64,000 bases of DNA from contig JAJPJH010000097.1 in the NCBI GenBank assembly GCA_021324335.1, positions 1-64,000 on the forward strand, read 5' to 3'. The notes beneath the pieces were generated by a model. The model saw only the letters and a program-made list of their open reading frames with translations, was not told where the DNA came from and ran no database searches. How positions within the stretch are numbered: the stretch's first letter is position 1; each line of letters begins with the position of its first letter. The DNA comes from Gammaproteobacteria bacterium. GTDB taxonomy: Bacteria > Pseudomonadota > Gammaproteobacteria > DSM-16500. Of this stretch, positions 6,716-16,435 are shown one piece after another. The translations under genes and the position numbers were made by a program.

Positions 6716-8059
6716 ATGAAAATGCGGCATCGTATTCTCAGTATTTTAATGAATGGAATGCTTGTAGGTAAATTACAAAAACATGCAAATGGAAGTCTTA
6801 CGTTTACTTATGCTCAAGAGTGGTTATGCACACCGGGTGCGCGCCCCATTTCATTATCCTTACCGTTAGTAGAGCAGCCATTTGTAGGGGATGTAGTTTA
6901 TAATTTTTTTGATAATTTACTACCAGATAATCCACAAATTAGAGCGCGTATCCAAGCCAAATTTCAGGTGCCAACGAATCAACCGTTTGATTTGCTTACT
7001 AGCATAGGTAGAGATTGCGTAGGCGCAATACAAATGATTGAAGGGGATATTCCTACTTTCGAAAAAAAAATTCAGTTTAAACCATCAAAAGCGAAAGAAA
7101 TAGCATTTATTCTTCGCGGGTATCAAGATTATCCACTTGGCATGACAGATAAAGATAGCGAATTTCGTATTTCTATTGCAGGCGCCCAAGAGAAATCTGC
7201 TTTTTTGTACTATCAAGGAGGCTGGAATAGACCATTAGCAACGACCCCAACGACGCATATTTTTAAATTACCGATTGGCTATATTCAGCATCAACAGTTA
7301 GATTTAAGTGATAGTTGTGAGAACGAATGGCTGTGTACTCAAATTGCGGAAGCATTTGGTGTGCCTGTGGCAAAATGCGAAATTCTTCATTTTGAAGATG
7401 TTAAAGTATTAGCAGTGGAAAGATTTGACCGCAAATTATCGAGTGATAAGAAATGGATTATGCGGTTACCACAAGAAGATATCTGTCAAGCATTAGGTAT
7501 TTCTCCTAATTTGAAATATCAAGCGGATGGTGGTCCTGGGATAAACGAGGTGATGCAATTATTATTGGGTTCAGCTAATCCTGAGAGAGACCGCGAAATT
7601 TTCTTTCAATCCCAAATTTTATTTTGGCTGCTAGCAGCCCCTGATGGACATGCAAAAAATTTTAGTTTGTTTATTGAGCCTGAAGGAAAATATCGCTTAA
7701 CGCCATTATATGACATCCTATCAGCCTATCCGATGATGGCAAAAAAACAATTGCAAGTGCAGAAGATTAAAATGGCAATGGCGCTCAAAGGTAAGAATAT
7801 GCATTATCATTGGTATAAGATACAACGCAGATATTTTTTGGAGACGGCGAAAAGAGTGGGGTATTCAGTTGAAAAAGCGGAAAGGATTTTGGATGAAATG
7901 TTGCAGCGGGTTGATGAGGTGATAGAGCAGGTTTCTGCTAGGTTGCCGAAGAGGTTTCCAAAGGATATTTCAGAGCCAATTTTTGATGGGATATTGTTAG
8001 TGAAACGTAAACTAGAAAAACATACCCCTCACATAGTACTCAATGTGAGGGACGTGTAG
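6716..8059 (+). CDS. hipA: HipA-type serine/threonine kinase toxin
   Basis: The product is 447 aa, near the ~440 aa of Escherichia coli HipA, which phosphorylates glutamyl-tRNA synthetase and causes growth arrest and persistence. The ATG at 6716 was chosen because GGAAGAG lies about 8 nt upstream; an in-frame ATG at 6695 overlaps hipB. The N-terminal subdomain contains LPDNPQIRARI. SIAGAQEKSAF at about residue 152 is the P-loop/phosphoserine segment. APDGHAKNFSLF at about 306-317 holds the catalytic Asp and Asn, and LTPLYDILSAYP follows. All key residues are present, so it looks active. Confidence 0.93.
   Translation: MKMRHRILSILMNGMLVGKLQKHANGSLTFTYAQEWLCTPGARPISLSLPLVEQPFVGDVVYNFFDNLLPDNPQIRARIQAKFQVPTNQPFDLLTSIGRDCVGAIQMIEGDIPTFEKKIQFKPSKAKEIAFILRGYQDYPLGMTDKDSEFRISIAGAQEKSAFLYYQGGWNRPLATTPTTHIFKLPIGYIQHQQLDLSDSCENEWLCTQIAEAFGVPVAKCEILHFEDVKVLAVERFDRKLSSDKKWIMRLPQEDICQALGISPNLKYQADGGPGINEVMQLLLGSANPERDREIFFQSQILFWLLAAPDGHAKNFSLFIEPEGKYRLTPLYDILSAYPMMAKKQLQVQKIKMAMALKGKNMHYHWYKIQRRYFLETAKRVGYSVEKAERILDEMLQRVDEVIEQVSARLPKRFPKDISEPIFDGILLVKRKLEKHTPHIVLNVRDV
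8026..8051 (-). terminator. Terminator of the giant minus-strand gene, overlapping the hipA 3' end
   Basis: CCCTCACAT and ATGTGAGGG form a perfect 9-bp stem with an 8-nt loop. On the minus strand the hairpin starts 15 bp after the stop of the 1.86-kilocodon gene and is followed by GTATGTTTTT. The same bases encode the last residues of HipA, so a single hairpin may serve both convergent genes. Confidence 0.6.
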
Positions 8060-8065
8060 GTTAAA

Positions 8066-11000
8066 TTAGCGACCCATTTTTCGCTGGATGGTTGCAACCG
8101 TTTTTGCTGCTAGGCATTGTTGGTAAAGCTCTTTAAGTTGACTATCTTGATTAATCACTTTTAGAAATTCTTTTTTCATATCGTCACTTAAGAGTGTTGC
8201 TGCTTGTCTTTCAAGATGGTAGCCAGAGTGATCTTTAAGGTCTTGCCCCATCTCTTTGTCGAATGCTACGGCGGCCCACAGGGCTATACTCCGTCCATAT
8301 TCACTGTTAGGTGCCTTCTCAATAACAATGGGTGTATGAGGTCCATGAATTTCCACATAACTTTTTAATTGCCTTCCTGCTAGCAGGAGCATGTCAGTGC
8401 AAGCTACCCACTTGCCCCCAGGCGTTTTCATGGTCATATTTTGTTGGTAGTCAGCTAATAGTAGATCACATAATTTATCAGCTTTGCCACCAAAAATAGA
8501 AAGTTTACTTGTATCTCTTATCCCTTTGCTCTTCAATGCCATTCGAATATTTTCTTTGTTAATTTCTTTTCCATTTTCATGCAATGATTGAAGCATATTT
8601 TTAAAGAGATCTTTTAACTTATCGGGGTCGACGCTGGGTGGATTGTTATTATCATATATATTTATATATGCAGCTGCTTCAGGATTATTTTTCAAATACG
8701 CATCGACTGACTCTTGAATACTCGGAGTATTCGCCCATTTTTCTGCGATGCCCTCTATCTGCAAGTGCTTAGGAAAATGAGTGACGTCGGAATATGCGCA
8801 AGAATTATTAATGTATTCTATAAATTCAACACCGTCATTGCGGTTTGGAATAGCATATCGATTGATACGAACTTCATCCGATTTAATCATTTCCGTTGGT
8901 GCGTTGAGGGGTCCACTGTTGAGGCGTCCGGATACGCTAGAAGTGCCAAACGAATCGGCTAAATGTGCTTTTAGCCATTCAGCATGGCTTTTGCCAGCAG
9001 GAATTTTTTCGATTTTCGATTCCTCTGTAAAGGCAGATCGTAAGCCCATCTCCCTTTGTTGACCGAGGTTAGCTAGGACACATTTAATCGCATCTTTGGG
9101 AGGAGGGAGGTGGAGATTAGGGGGAAGGTCCAGTTTGGAACCAAGGGAAGTTATCTTCTCATCAATTTTCTCCTCTAGGAAATTCAGATGAGTGAGCCGC
9201 ATTTCATGACTTGAGGCAGTTGCTAGAAGCAAATCGTGGACTTTGCTAAGAAAGATTTTGGCATTTTTATCTTTGACGCGACCTGCAGCGTCTTTGATAA
9301 TACCGAGGTTCTTTTCTACTTCTTTATGCAAACGGTTGATATTTTGTAGAGCCTGTTGAGTGGGCTCGGCGAGGGCCGCGATCTCTGCTGGAGAAAGTTT
9401 GGTGGAAGGATATTTCTCAACTAGCTGCTCCATACCTTCTGCACGAAGTACATCTTCAAAATTTCTGGGAGTAGAGGAAGTAGAGGAAACTTTAATTGTT
9501 GTCTTAATATGCTCAAGTTGAGGAGTGGAGAGATCCATTAACTTCTTTTTAATTTCTTCTAGGAAGTCATTTGTAGCTGTACTACTTGTGCTTGGTGGAG
9601 GCGGCGGAGTAGTTGTAAGAGAATTTGCTTTATTAATAACGTTTTGTTTGATTAGTCTGAGGTCTTGTTTATTAAGCGAAAGATTTGCATGATTAGGTCC
9701 ATTAAGAATGTTTTTTATAACATCGATGTTGGTGGCTTGTATAGCCGTTTCAAATTGACCTTCCTGAAATAGGGGAGCGCTTAGAGCTAAATTAGCCTGA
9801 TCTCTAATTAAGTTGAGTTGGGTAAGATCATTTGGCAAATTATCAATGATAGCTTCTCGGAGGTTTTTACGGCGATCATCTAATATTGTTCTTATGGCAC
9901 TTACAACCGATTCGATATCTGGTTGAGCAAAGGGAGCAAAATCATATGCTGAATTCATAACAACTTGATGGACCTCCTGACCAATATTGTCAGGAGTAGC
10001 TGATCGCAAGTCTTCTATAAACTTGTGAGGATCAGACACAGCGGTAGCCATATTCTGGGTAGCTATATCGTTGATACGCTTCAATTGATTAGACGTGCAA
10101 GATTCTAGCTTGTTAATAATGACTTCTTTAAGTGAATCTGCTGGCGGAGGAGGCGGCGGTGGCAGCTCCGGCGACTGCTCCCTGGTTAATGCTATAGCGA
10201 GCAAGTTTTGGATCGCAGGTGTAAGTGCTGTAATTTCGTCTGGAGAGAGAAAAACGCCTGGAAATCTCTCGATAACAGCATTCATATCCCCACCGCCTTG
10301 GTCTAATGGCTTAGCTAAATTACCTTCAAAGGTACCGAGAGCGGGAAGAGGGACCGAGGTTGTTGCTTGGTTAGCAATAGAAAGAATAGTACGTAATTTG
10401 TCAGAAGAATGAGGAGTATTGTTTAAATTTTCTGTAATGGCTTGCATTAGCAAAGAATGCTGTTGTTGTTCGATCTTAGCTACAATTGATTCGATATCCG
10501 ACTGAGTAAAAGAAACATTCTGATATGCTGAATCGGTAACAACCCCATGTACTCCCTGACCAATATTGTCAGGAGTAGCTGCTCTCAAATTTTGTCCAAA
10601 CAGGTTAAGATTGCTTGCTAGCGCCTGCGTAGCTATCTCTTTGATATTTTTTAGCTGCTCAGGGGTGCAGAATTCTAGATTGTTAAGAATATTTTCCAGT
10701 GCTAGTGCCTTACGTTGGCTTGCTAACGCTTCCCTACGCTTCTTGATATTCTCCTTACGTTCAGCTCGCTCTTGATCTCTCTTTGCTTCAGTTGGTTCTT
10801 CCCGTTGTTCAGTAGATGGAGGATGCTTGGGGTTTGGTTCAAACATTCCCGTTAGAGTGCTTACTTTCTGCTGATTCTTTAGGTTGTTTATTTCTCTTTG
10901 GGTTTGTTCTTTTTGGGTTTCTGCTTTTGTAGTCACCGTAGGCGCTCCGAATTTTACATTTTTCTTAACTAGCGGTTTATTAGAAGTGTTAATCGATTCT

Positions 11001-13645
11001 GTTGTCTCTATTTTATCCGCATCGGATGTAGATGCTCTCCCTGGATTGACTAAAGGATTTGTATCCAACTGAGTTTGAGGATTGGTTGATGATAGATTAA
11101 CAGATCCTTGTTTCTTTGTGGCATCCGATTTTGCTTGGAGGCCGGACTGTGTAGTTGCATCGCCAATAGTACCTGCTGTGGATGTTTCTTCCCTATTTTT
11201 CCTTTGCGTGGCAATCCGGTTCTCCCATTCCCTCACTTCTTCTAGCTGGCGTTGTTCCTCGGCCTGAGTAGCATCAAGTTTTTTTTCTGTATGCTTAGAA
11301 ACCGGGGGTGGAGGCGGCGGTGGTGGATCTCCTTGCTGAATAGGGGAGGGTGATATTTCTGGTTGTTTCTTTGAGGAGGTTTGCTCATCATCTTCCTCAT
11401 CCTCTATAAATTGACGGCGACTTTTTATTTCTTTGTGTACAATAGCATTTAACTCTGCTTTTCCCTTTTCTGCTTCTGCTTTTTTTAATTTTTCCTGTTC
11501 TTTTTTAAATCTTTCTTGGCCGTGTGCTGCTGCTACCGGATCAATTTTGAAGGTTTTTACTTCAATTATTGGGGGAGGAGATGGTGGGGTTGGGGGTTCT
11601 GATACGTTAGTATTATGTTGGAATTTATCATTTTCTTCGCTCAAAATACTATCCTCTTCGTTTTTAATAGGTGGCAATACACTTTCTATTTCTTGTTCGC
11701 TCTCTGTTCTTGTAGAAGGAATTTGTTCTGCCTGCGATGTCGGTTTCTTTTTATTATTTCTTAATAAAGGTGTCTCATCATTATCATCAGAAATATTTGG
11801 TGACGTCTGTGCTATCGTTGCAGTTTGGTTTTTTAGTTGGGTGAAGGCATTGACTATGGGAGAGATTCCCTTTTTCAGTGAGCTAAGCGCACTCTCAAAA
11901 GCACTTAGTTGTTCATTAATTACTTGCAAGGCGGCGATGGATTTGTCGCTATTAGGATCAGTTAGAGGAGTAACTGTATTATTAAAATAATGGGTTTGAA
12001 GTTGTGTATAGCTATTATTTAAAGTCTGAAGATGAGAGTTTAAACTCTCAAGATGAGAGATGATGTTGGGATCAAGGTCGGTTCTTTTGTTAAATTCGTC
12101 AATAATAGCCAGGCAATCTTTAATATCTTTATCAATGCTACGGGAATCATTTGTGCACTGATCAATTTTATCCGAGATTGCCTCATATAGCGCTACTTCT
12201 TCGGCTGAAATCTGGTTTGTCTGAGTTTCCTGCGCAGGTTGAGAGGTATTAGGTATATTTGAATAAATGGCACGATCGACTGGTGTAGGACGGGCAGGAG
12301 AAGTTATCTTTTCTGGTGTTGTCTTTGAAGATGTTGGCATGCGAGCGTAAGGCGTACTTATTAGGGGGTTTGTATCAGCAATGTCTTTAAATTCAGGAGG
12401 CATGCTATAAGGAGAGCTACTCTGGGGCGCTGTTGATGGATTAGGCTTTGTAGTTGATGGTTGCGTCCCTATAGAACTATATGGATCACTTACAGTTGCT
12501 TTCTTCCATGATGTTTGAATTCTTTTTTGCTCAGATTCTATTACCTTCATTGTTTGTGTATCTGGATTAGAGGTTTGCTGATTATTAGTGCTCACTTGTG
12601 CTTTCTTTTGAAACTCACTGAGTTCTGTTGCGAGTTTCTGGAATTCATCTTTGTGCTGATTAATTTTGTCCATCAAGTTAGCTAATTGCTTATCTTTCTC
12701 AGCAGAAGATAAAGCAGATGATTTGAGTTCCTTATAGTTCTCGCTAAATTCTGAATAAGAAATCCTGAAGCTTCTTAATTGAGCACCATAACTTATCAAT
12801 TCAGCAAGATTTTTCGAAACATAAGAACGAATGGTTGGTGAAGCTTCTGAGCTTAATAGTTGCGCATAGATGTTAAAATGATTTTCCACACTTTCATTGA
12901 GCTCAGCGAGATTTCTTTCAATGTCGGCATGCTGTGCTTTTTTCTGTTCCTCTTCTAAATTGGCGAGTTCTTGATTTAATTCTTCCTCTCCCTCTATAAG
13001 AATATTAACATTCTGAATGTTAATATGGCTTAAGAATTCCTGGTTTTTTGCTTGGGTTTTTTGTGTTATTTCGTCTGTTGTCTCTTTTACCTTACTCAGA
13101 TGATTACGATAGTTGTCAAGAGATTCCTTGGTAAGGAGATAATATGATTGAAAATTTTTAAGTTTAATTTCTGAAACTGTGCTGGGATTATTATCCTCAG
13201 TCTTTGTATTTTTTTTAAGGATCTCTTTGCACTCGTTGTAAAGTGGTTCATAGAATGGTAAAAAAATAGCAGCTTGTTTCAATACATCTTCAGAGGGTTT
13301 TTTATTTAAATTTATATATATTTGGTTTAAATGATTAGTGCATTTTTGAAGAGCATCCTGATTATATGGAATAAAATATACTGGACCTTTTTTTTGACTA
13401 AGAATCTCATATAAAGCTTTATAGGATTCTATAAATGACTTTTGTGCAGGGCCTTTGTCTGTATTTTTTACACTGCTGCTATCAAAATTAGCATCAAAAG
13501 CCTTATAAAGGTCATAATGACTTTCTAAAAGGGTGATAGTCCTCTTCCAGGAAGCAGAAGAGAAACCGTTGTCTTTGAGATGTTGAGCCTGCTGGGCGAG
13601 ATCATTAGCACCCTGTCTCACTTGTTTAATTTTATATTTCCCCAT
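8066..13645 (-). CDS. Giant multidomain protein with polyproline linkers and internal repeats; effector-like
   Basis: About 1859 aa from the ATG at 13645, which has GAGG 9 nt upstream; a GTG at 13663 is an alternative start. The first ~360 residues are helical and charged (coiled-coil type). Next comes a long low-complexity region rich in Ser, Thr, Gln and Pro. Proline-rich tracts lie at about 11570-11600, 11306-11331, 10141-10168 and 9595-9611, next to basic coiled segments such as KEQEKLKKAEAEKGKAEL. Nucleotides 9345-10695 encode five degenerate ~80-aa repeats. The last ~400 residues look globular, with no motif I can name. There is no signal peptide or membrane segment. Size, composition and context suggest a secreted host-interacting protein; this is inference. 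Confidence 0.75.
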   Translation of the reverse strand: MGKYKIKQVRQGANDLAQQAQHLKDNGFSSASWKRTITLLESHYDLYKAFDANFDSSSVKNTDKGPAQKSFIESYKALYEILSQKKGPVYFIPYNQDALQKCTNHLNQIYINLNKKPSEDVLKQAAIFLPFYEPLYNECKEILKKNTKTEDNNPSTVSEIKLKNFQSYYLLTKESLDNYRNHLSKVKETTDEITQKTQAKNQEFLSHINIQNVNILIEGEEELNQELANLEEEQKKAQHADIERNLAELNESVENHFNIYAQLLSSEASPTIRSYVSKNLAELISYGAQLRSFRISYSEFSENYKELKSSALSSAEKDKQLANLMDKINQHKDEFQKLATELSEFQKKAQVSTNNQQTSNPDTQTMKVIESEQKRIQTSWKKATVSDPYSSIGTQPSTTKPNPSTAPQSSSPYSMPPEFKDIADTNPLISTPYARMPTSSKTTPEKITSPARPTPVDRAIYSNIPNTSQPAQETQTNQISAEEVALYEAISDKIDQCTNDSRSIDKDIKDCLAIIDEFNKRTDLDPNIISHLESLNSHLQTLNNSYTQLQTHYFNNTVTPLTDPNSDKSIAALQVINEQLSAFESALSSLKKGISPIVNAFTQLKNQTATIAQTSPNISDDNDETPLLRNNKKKPTSQAEQIPSTRTESEQEIESVLPPIKNEEDSILSEENDKFQHNTNVSEPPTPPSPPPIIEVKTFKIDPVAAAHGQERFKKEQEKLKKAEAEKGKAELNAIVHKEIKSRRQFIEDEEDDEQTSSKKQPEISPSPIQQGDPPPPPPPPVSKHTEKKLDATQAEEQRQLEEVREWENRIATQRKNREETSTAGTIGDATTQSGLQAKSDATKKQGSVNLSSTNPQTQLDTNPLVNPGRASTSDADKIETTESINTSNKPLVKKNVKFGAPTVTTKAETQKEQTQREINNLKNQQKVSTLTGMFEPNPKHPPSTEQREEPTEAKRDQERAERKENIKKRREALASQRKALALENILNNLEFCTPEQLKNIKEIATQALASNLNLFGQNLRAATPDNIGQGVHGVVTDSAYQNVSFTQSDIESIVAKIEQQQHSLLMQAITENLNNTPHSSDKLRTILSIANQATTSVPLPALGTFEGNLAKPLDQGGGDMNAVIERFPGVFLSPDEITALTPAIQNLLAIALTREQSPELPPPPPPPADSLKEVIINKLESCTSNQLKRINDIATQNMATAVSDPHKFIEDLRSATPDNIGQEVHQVVMNSAYDFAPFAQPDIESVVSAIRTILDDRRKNLREAIIDNLPNDLTQLNLIRDQANLALSAPLFQEGQFETAIQATNIDVIKNILNGPNHANLSLNKQDLRLIKQNVINKANSLTTTPPPPPSTSSTATNDFLEEIKKKLMDLSTPQLEHIKTTIKVSSTSSTPRNFEDVLRAEGMEQLVEKYPSTKLSPAEIAALAEPTQQALQNINRLHKEVEKNLGIIKDAAGRVKDKNAKIFLSKVHDLLLATASSHEMRLTHLNFLEEKIDEKITSLGSKLDLPPNLHLPPPKDAIKCVLANLGQQREMGLRSAFTEESKIEKIPAGKSHAEWLKAHLADSFGTSSVSGRLNSGPLNAPTEMIKSDEVRINRYAIPNRNDGVEFIEYINNSCAYSDVTHFPKHLQIEGIAEKWANTPSIQESVDAYLKNNPEAAAYINIYDNNNPPSVDPDKLKDLFKNMLQSLHENGKEINKENIRMALKSKGIRDTSKLSIFGGKADKLCDLLLADYQQNMTMKTPGGKWVACTDMLLLAGRQLKSYVEIHGPHTPIVIEKAPNSEYGRSIALWAAVAFDKEMGQDLKDHSGYHLERQAATLLSDDMKKEFLKVINQDSQLKELYQQCLAAKTVATIQRKMGR
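9345..10695 (-). repeat. Five degenerate ~80-residue repeats inside the giant protein
   Basis: Two units are close copies: A (about 10460-10695: CTPEQLKNIKEIATQ, then ATPDNIGQGVHGVV and DIESIVAKI) and B (about 9880-10125: CTSNQLKRINDIATQ, then ATPDNIGQEVHQVV and DIESVVSAI). Each is followed by a more diverged unit with the same plan (about 10190-10455 and 9620-9870). A fifth follows (about 9345-9575: STPQLEHIKTTIK, then LSPAEIAAL). The shared pattern is a helix with QL..I, a variable loop with F..L.A, and a closing helix after S..[DE]I. Polyproline linkers precede units B and five. Confidence 0.75.
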
Positions 13646-13793
13646 CTTTGATAACCTCGCCACTCTTCGTTTAGTTTTTATGGTAGTAGTAACATATAAT
13701 AACTATATCCTAATCTTCTTAAATTTCGCTTAAATCCTGCCAACTTAACAACTATCACCTAAATTATAAACCATTTTCCCCCACCCACCCTTA

Positions 13794-13812
13794 AATGAGA
13801 ATAATTCTCATT
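13794..13812. promoter_or_regulatory. Fur box upstream of feoABC
   Basis: AATGAGAATAATTCTCATT is a perfect 9-1-9 palindrome that closely resembles the Fur-binding consensus. It lies 4 bp upstream of the -35 element of the feo promoter, so iron-loaded Fur would be expected to repress the operon. Confidence 0.88.
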
Positions 13813-13816
13813 AATA

Positions 13817-13845
13817 TTGACACCCACCCCAATTCCCTTCATACT
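13817..13845 (+). promoter_or_regulatory. Promoter of feoABC
   Basis: A perfect TTGACA (13817-13822) and CATACT (13840-13845) are 17 bp apart. The Fur palindrome abuts the -35 side. The feoA start codon lies 35 bp beyond the -10. Confidence 0.7.
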
Positions 13846-13880
13846 AAACCCATAAAAAAACAAGGACCTACCACCATACC

Positions 13881-14114
13881 ATGCAAGTCTCCGAATTAAA
13901 AATAGGCCAAATCGCCCGCATCCGCTCCTTCGGGTCTGGCGAGAAAAACTACCGTAAGCAATTGATCTCCCTGGGATTAATCCCAGGCACCGAATTCACC
14001 GTCTTACGCATGGCCCCGCTCGGTGACCCTATCGAAATCCTGGTCCGCGGATTTACCTTAAGCCTCAGAAAAATGGAAGCGAACATGCTGCAAATAGAGG
14101 AAGTGAAAAAATGA
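13881..14114 (+). CDS. feoA: Ferrous iron transport protein A
   Basis: The product is 77 aa, an SH3-like FeoA domain protein. LKIGQIARI, the central LGLIPGTEFTVLRMAPLGDPIEILVRGFTLSLRK and a C-terminal IEEV match the family over its full length. FeoA is a small cytoplasmic partner needed for FeoB activity. Its stop overlaps the feoB ATG by 4 bp. The Fur box and promoter upstream indicate iron-repressed expression. Confidence 0.95.
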   Translation: MQVSELKIGQIARIRSFGSGEKNYRKQLISLGLIPGTEFTVLRMAPLGDPIEILVRGFTLSLRKMEANMLQIEEVKK

Positions 14115-16435
14115 AGTCCTGCTGCTCAACACCCCATTCTTGCTGCGAGGAAACCATCCCTGCACAAAAGGCAGCACTTTCTATTGCCTTAGTGGGCAAT
14201 CCTAATTGCGGAAAAACCACTTTATTCAACGCCTTAACCGGCGCCCGCCAACGCGTAGGGAACTGGCCGGGGGTGACGGTAGAGCGGAAAAGTGGATATT
14301 TTACAGAAAAATCAATGACCGTTGAAGTCGTTGATTTGCCTGGGGTGTATTCTCTCACCTTGGCTTGCGAAACCGCAGCCATTGATGAACGTATCGCATG
14401 TGATTTTATCCTCTGCCATCAGAGCGATATCATTATTAACATCGTTGATGCCAGCAACCTTGAACGCCATCTCTACCTCACCACCCAGCTCGTCGAAATG
14501 GGGGCGCCTGTTATCCTCGCGCTTAACATGATGGATGTTGCCCGGACGCGGCAGATTCAGATTGATAAGGTGAAGTTGTCCCAGGAATTGGGTTGCCCGG
14601 TGATTGCGTTAGAAGCGAGTAAAGGAAGCGGGGTAGCGGAGTTAAAGCAGGCGATTGTAAGGTATCGGGTGACGGAGAGCGGGGCTAAGCAATTGTCTTA
14701 TCCAGCGGCTATTCAAGAAGCAATAGCGGCAATACGTTCACTGCACGTGAACCCATGGCAGGTAGTGAGGGTGTTGGAAGATGATGTTTACGTGCGTGGC
14801 CAGGTAGCGGCTGACGTTTTAGAAAAAGTGCAGGCAGAACAGCACCGTATTCAGCAGATAGAGGAGGAAGATGCGGATATACTAATCGCAGAAACACGTT
14901 ATCAATTTATCCAGCACATTCTTCAGCAATGTCTCACCCGCGGAAAAGAGATCAAAACGACGTGGACATCCTATATCGATAACATTGTCCTCAATCGCAT
15001 TTTAGGCATTCCCATCTTTCTCGCCATGATGTACCTCTTATTTTTGTTCTCTCTCAACATCGGCGGCGCCTTCCAGGATTTCTTCGATATCGGCAGTCAA
15101 ACTATTTTCGTCGACGGTTTTGCCTATTGGCTGACAAGTCACGGTGCGCCGACTTGGCTTACCGTGCTGTTAGCTAACGGTGTCGGTAAAGGTATTAATA
15201 CCACCGTCACTTTCATTCCCGTCATCGGCAGCTTATTTTTATTCCTCTCCCTGCTAGAAGATTCCGGCTACATGGCCCGCGCCGCATTCGTCATCGACCG
15301 TTTTATGCGCGCCCTCGGTTTACCCGGCAAAGCTTTTGTCCCCATGATTGTTGGTTTCGGCTGCAATGTTCCCGCCGTCATGGCTGCGCGGACATTGGAA
15401 AATAAACGCGACCGTATTCTCACCATCATGATGGCGCCTTTCATGTCCTGCGGCGCACGTCTAGCCATTTATTCCGTTTTTATCACCGCCTTCTTTCCTC
15501 GCGGCGGTCAAAATGTCGTCTTCGCCCTCTATCTCATCGGCATTTTCATGGCCGTTGTAACAGGCTTCATGCTGCGCCGAACCTTATTAAAAGGCGATCC
15601 TTCCCCGCTGGTGATGGAGCTGCCTCCTTACCATCTTCCTCGCTTAAGAACATTGTGCCTGCACGCCTGGCAGCGGCTAAAAGGCTTTGTCTTCCGCGCC
15701 GGCAAACTGATCGTACCAATCTGCGTTTTAATCGGCGTTCTCAACACCCTTAATCTCGACGGCACCATGAACACCGGCGACGGCGACGTGCACTCTTTAC
15801 TCTCCACCATCGGCCAATGGGTCACTCCGCTCTTCGCACCGATGGGGTTACATACAGACAATTGGCCGGCTACCGTCGGATTAGTCACCGGTATTTTGGC
15901 GAAAGAAGTCGTCGTCGGCACCTTAAACACCTTGTACACCCAAATGGGCCATCTCGCTGCAGCAGGGAGTGGGGATCAATTCCAATTCTGGGCAGGCTTA
16001 CATGATGCCTGGCGTTCCATCCCCGATAATTTCGCCCAATTAGGCGATGCCTTCCGCAACCCCGTCCTCGCCCAAGCACCTTCCACAGCAGTCGATCAAG
16101 GCGTCTACGGTTTAATGTACCAACGCTTCGACGGCCAAGTCGGCGCCTTCGCCTATCTCCTCTTCGTCTTACTTTATTTCCCCTGCGCTTCCACCACCGC
16201 TGTGATGCTGCGCGAACTCCATCGCGGCTGGTCGATATTTTCCGTCTTCTGGATGACGGGTGTCGCCTATGCCGTTGCTGTCTTGTTTTATCAAGCTGCC
16301 ACCTGGATCCATCATCCTCTTTCTTCTTCATTATGGATCCTCGCGTCCTTAAGCTTTTTCTTCGGCACCATCATGCTGATGCAATGGTATGCAAACCGCC
16401 CACACCGTCCCGCCTTAGCAGGAGCGACCGCATGA
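14111..16435 (+). CDS. feoB: Ferrous iron transporter FeoB, GTPase and permease
   Basis: The product is 774 aa, the usual length. It imports Fe2+ across the inner membrane. The N-terminal G domain shows G1 GNPNCGKTT (about residues 28-36), G3 DLPGVYSL, G4 NMMD and a G5-like region EASKGSG; a helical inhibitor domain follows. The membrane part (from about residue 295) contains two Gate-type segments, one around LEDSGYMARAAFVIDRFMRALGLPGKAFVPMIVGFGCNVPAVMAAR and a second around TGILAKEVVVGTLNTLY. The first residues (CCSTPHSCCEE) form an unusual Cys-rich leader that could bind metal. It overlaps feoA and the feoC-like gene by 4 bp each. Confidence 0.97.
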   Translation: MKSCCSTPHSCCEETIPAQKAALSIALVGNPNCGKTTLFNALTGARQRVGNWPGVTVERKSGYFTEKSMTVEVVDLPGVYSLTLACETAAIDERIACDFILCHQSDIIINIVDASNLERHLYLTTQLVEMGAPVILALNMMDVARTRQIQIDKVKLSQELGCPVIALEASKGSGVAELKQAIVRYRVTESGAKQLSYPAAIQEAIAAIRSLHVNPWQVVRVLEDDVYVRGQVAADVLEKVQAEQHRIQQIEEEDADILIAETRYQFIQHILQQCLTRGKEIKTTWTSYIDNIVLNRILGIPIFLAMMYLLFLFSLNIGGAFQDFFDIGSQTIFVDGFAYWLTSHGAPTWLTVLLANGVGKGINTTVTFIPVIGSLFLFLSLLEDSGYMARAAFVIDRFMRALGLPGKAFVPMIVGFGCNVPAVMAARTLENKRDRILTIMMAPFMSCGARLAIYSVFITAFFPRGGQNVVFALYLIGIFMAVVTGFMLRRTLLKGDPSPLVMELPPYHLPRLRTLCLHAWQRLKGFVFRAGKLIVPICVLIGVLNTLNLDGTMNTGDGDVHSLLSTIGQWVTPLFAPMGLHTDNWPATVGLVTGILAKEVVVGTLNTLYTQMGHLAAAGSGDQFQFWAGLHDAWRSIPDNFAQLGDAFRNPVLAQAPSTAVDQGVYGLMYQRFDGQVGAFAYLLFVLLYFPCASTTAVMLRELHRGWSIFSVFWMTGVAYAVAVLFYQAATWIHHPLSSSLWILASLSFFFGTIMLMQWYANRPHRPALAGATA

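Noticed and set aside
10095-10412. Plus-strand frame with a glycine-rich run, opposite the giant gene
   Set aside because: The glycine run is the antisense of a polyproline tract in the real minus-strand gene; no start signals.
15885-16331. Arg-rich 148-aa minus-strand frame inside feoB
   Set aside because: It is antisense to conserved FeoB coding sequence and its Arg-rich composition is an artefact of the opposite strand.
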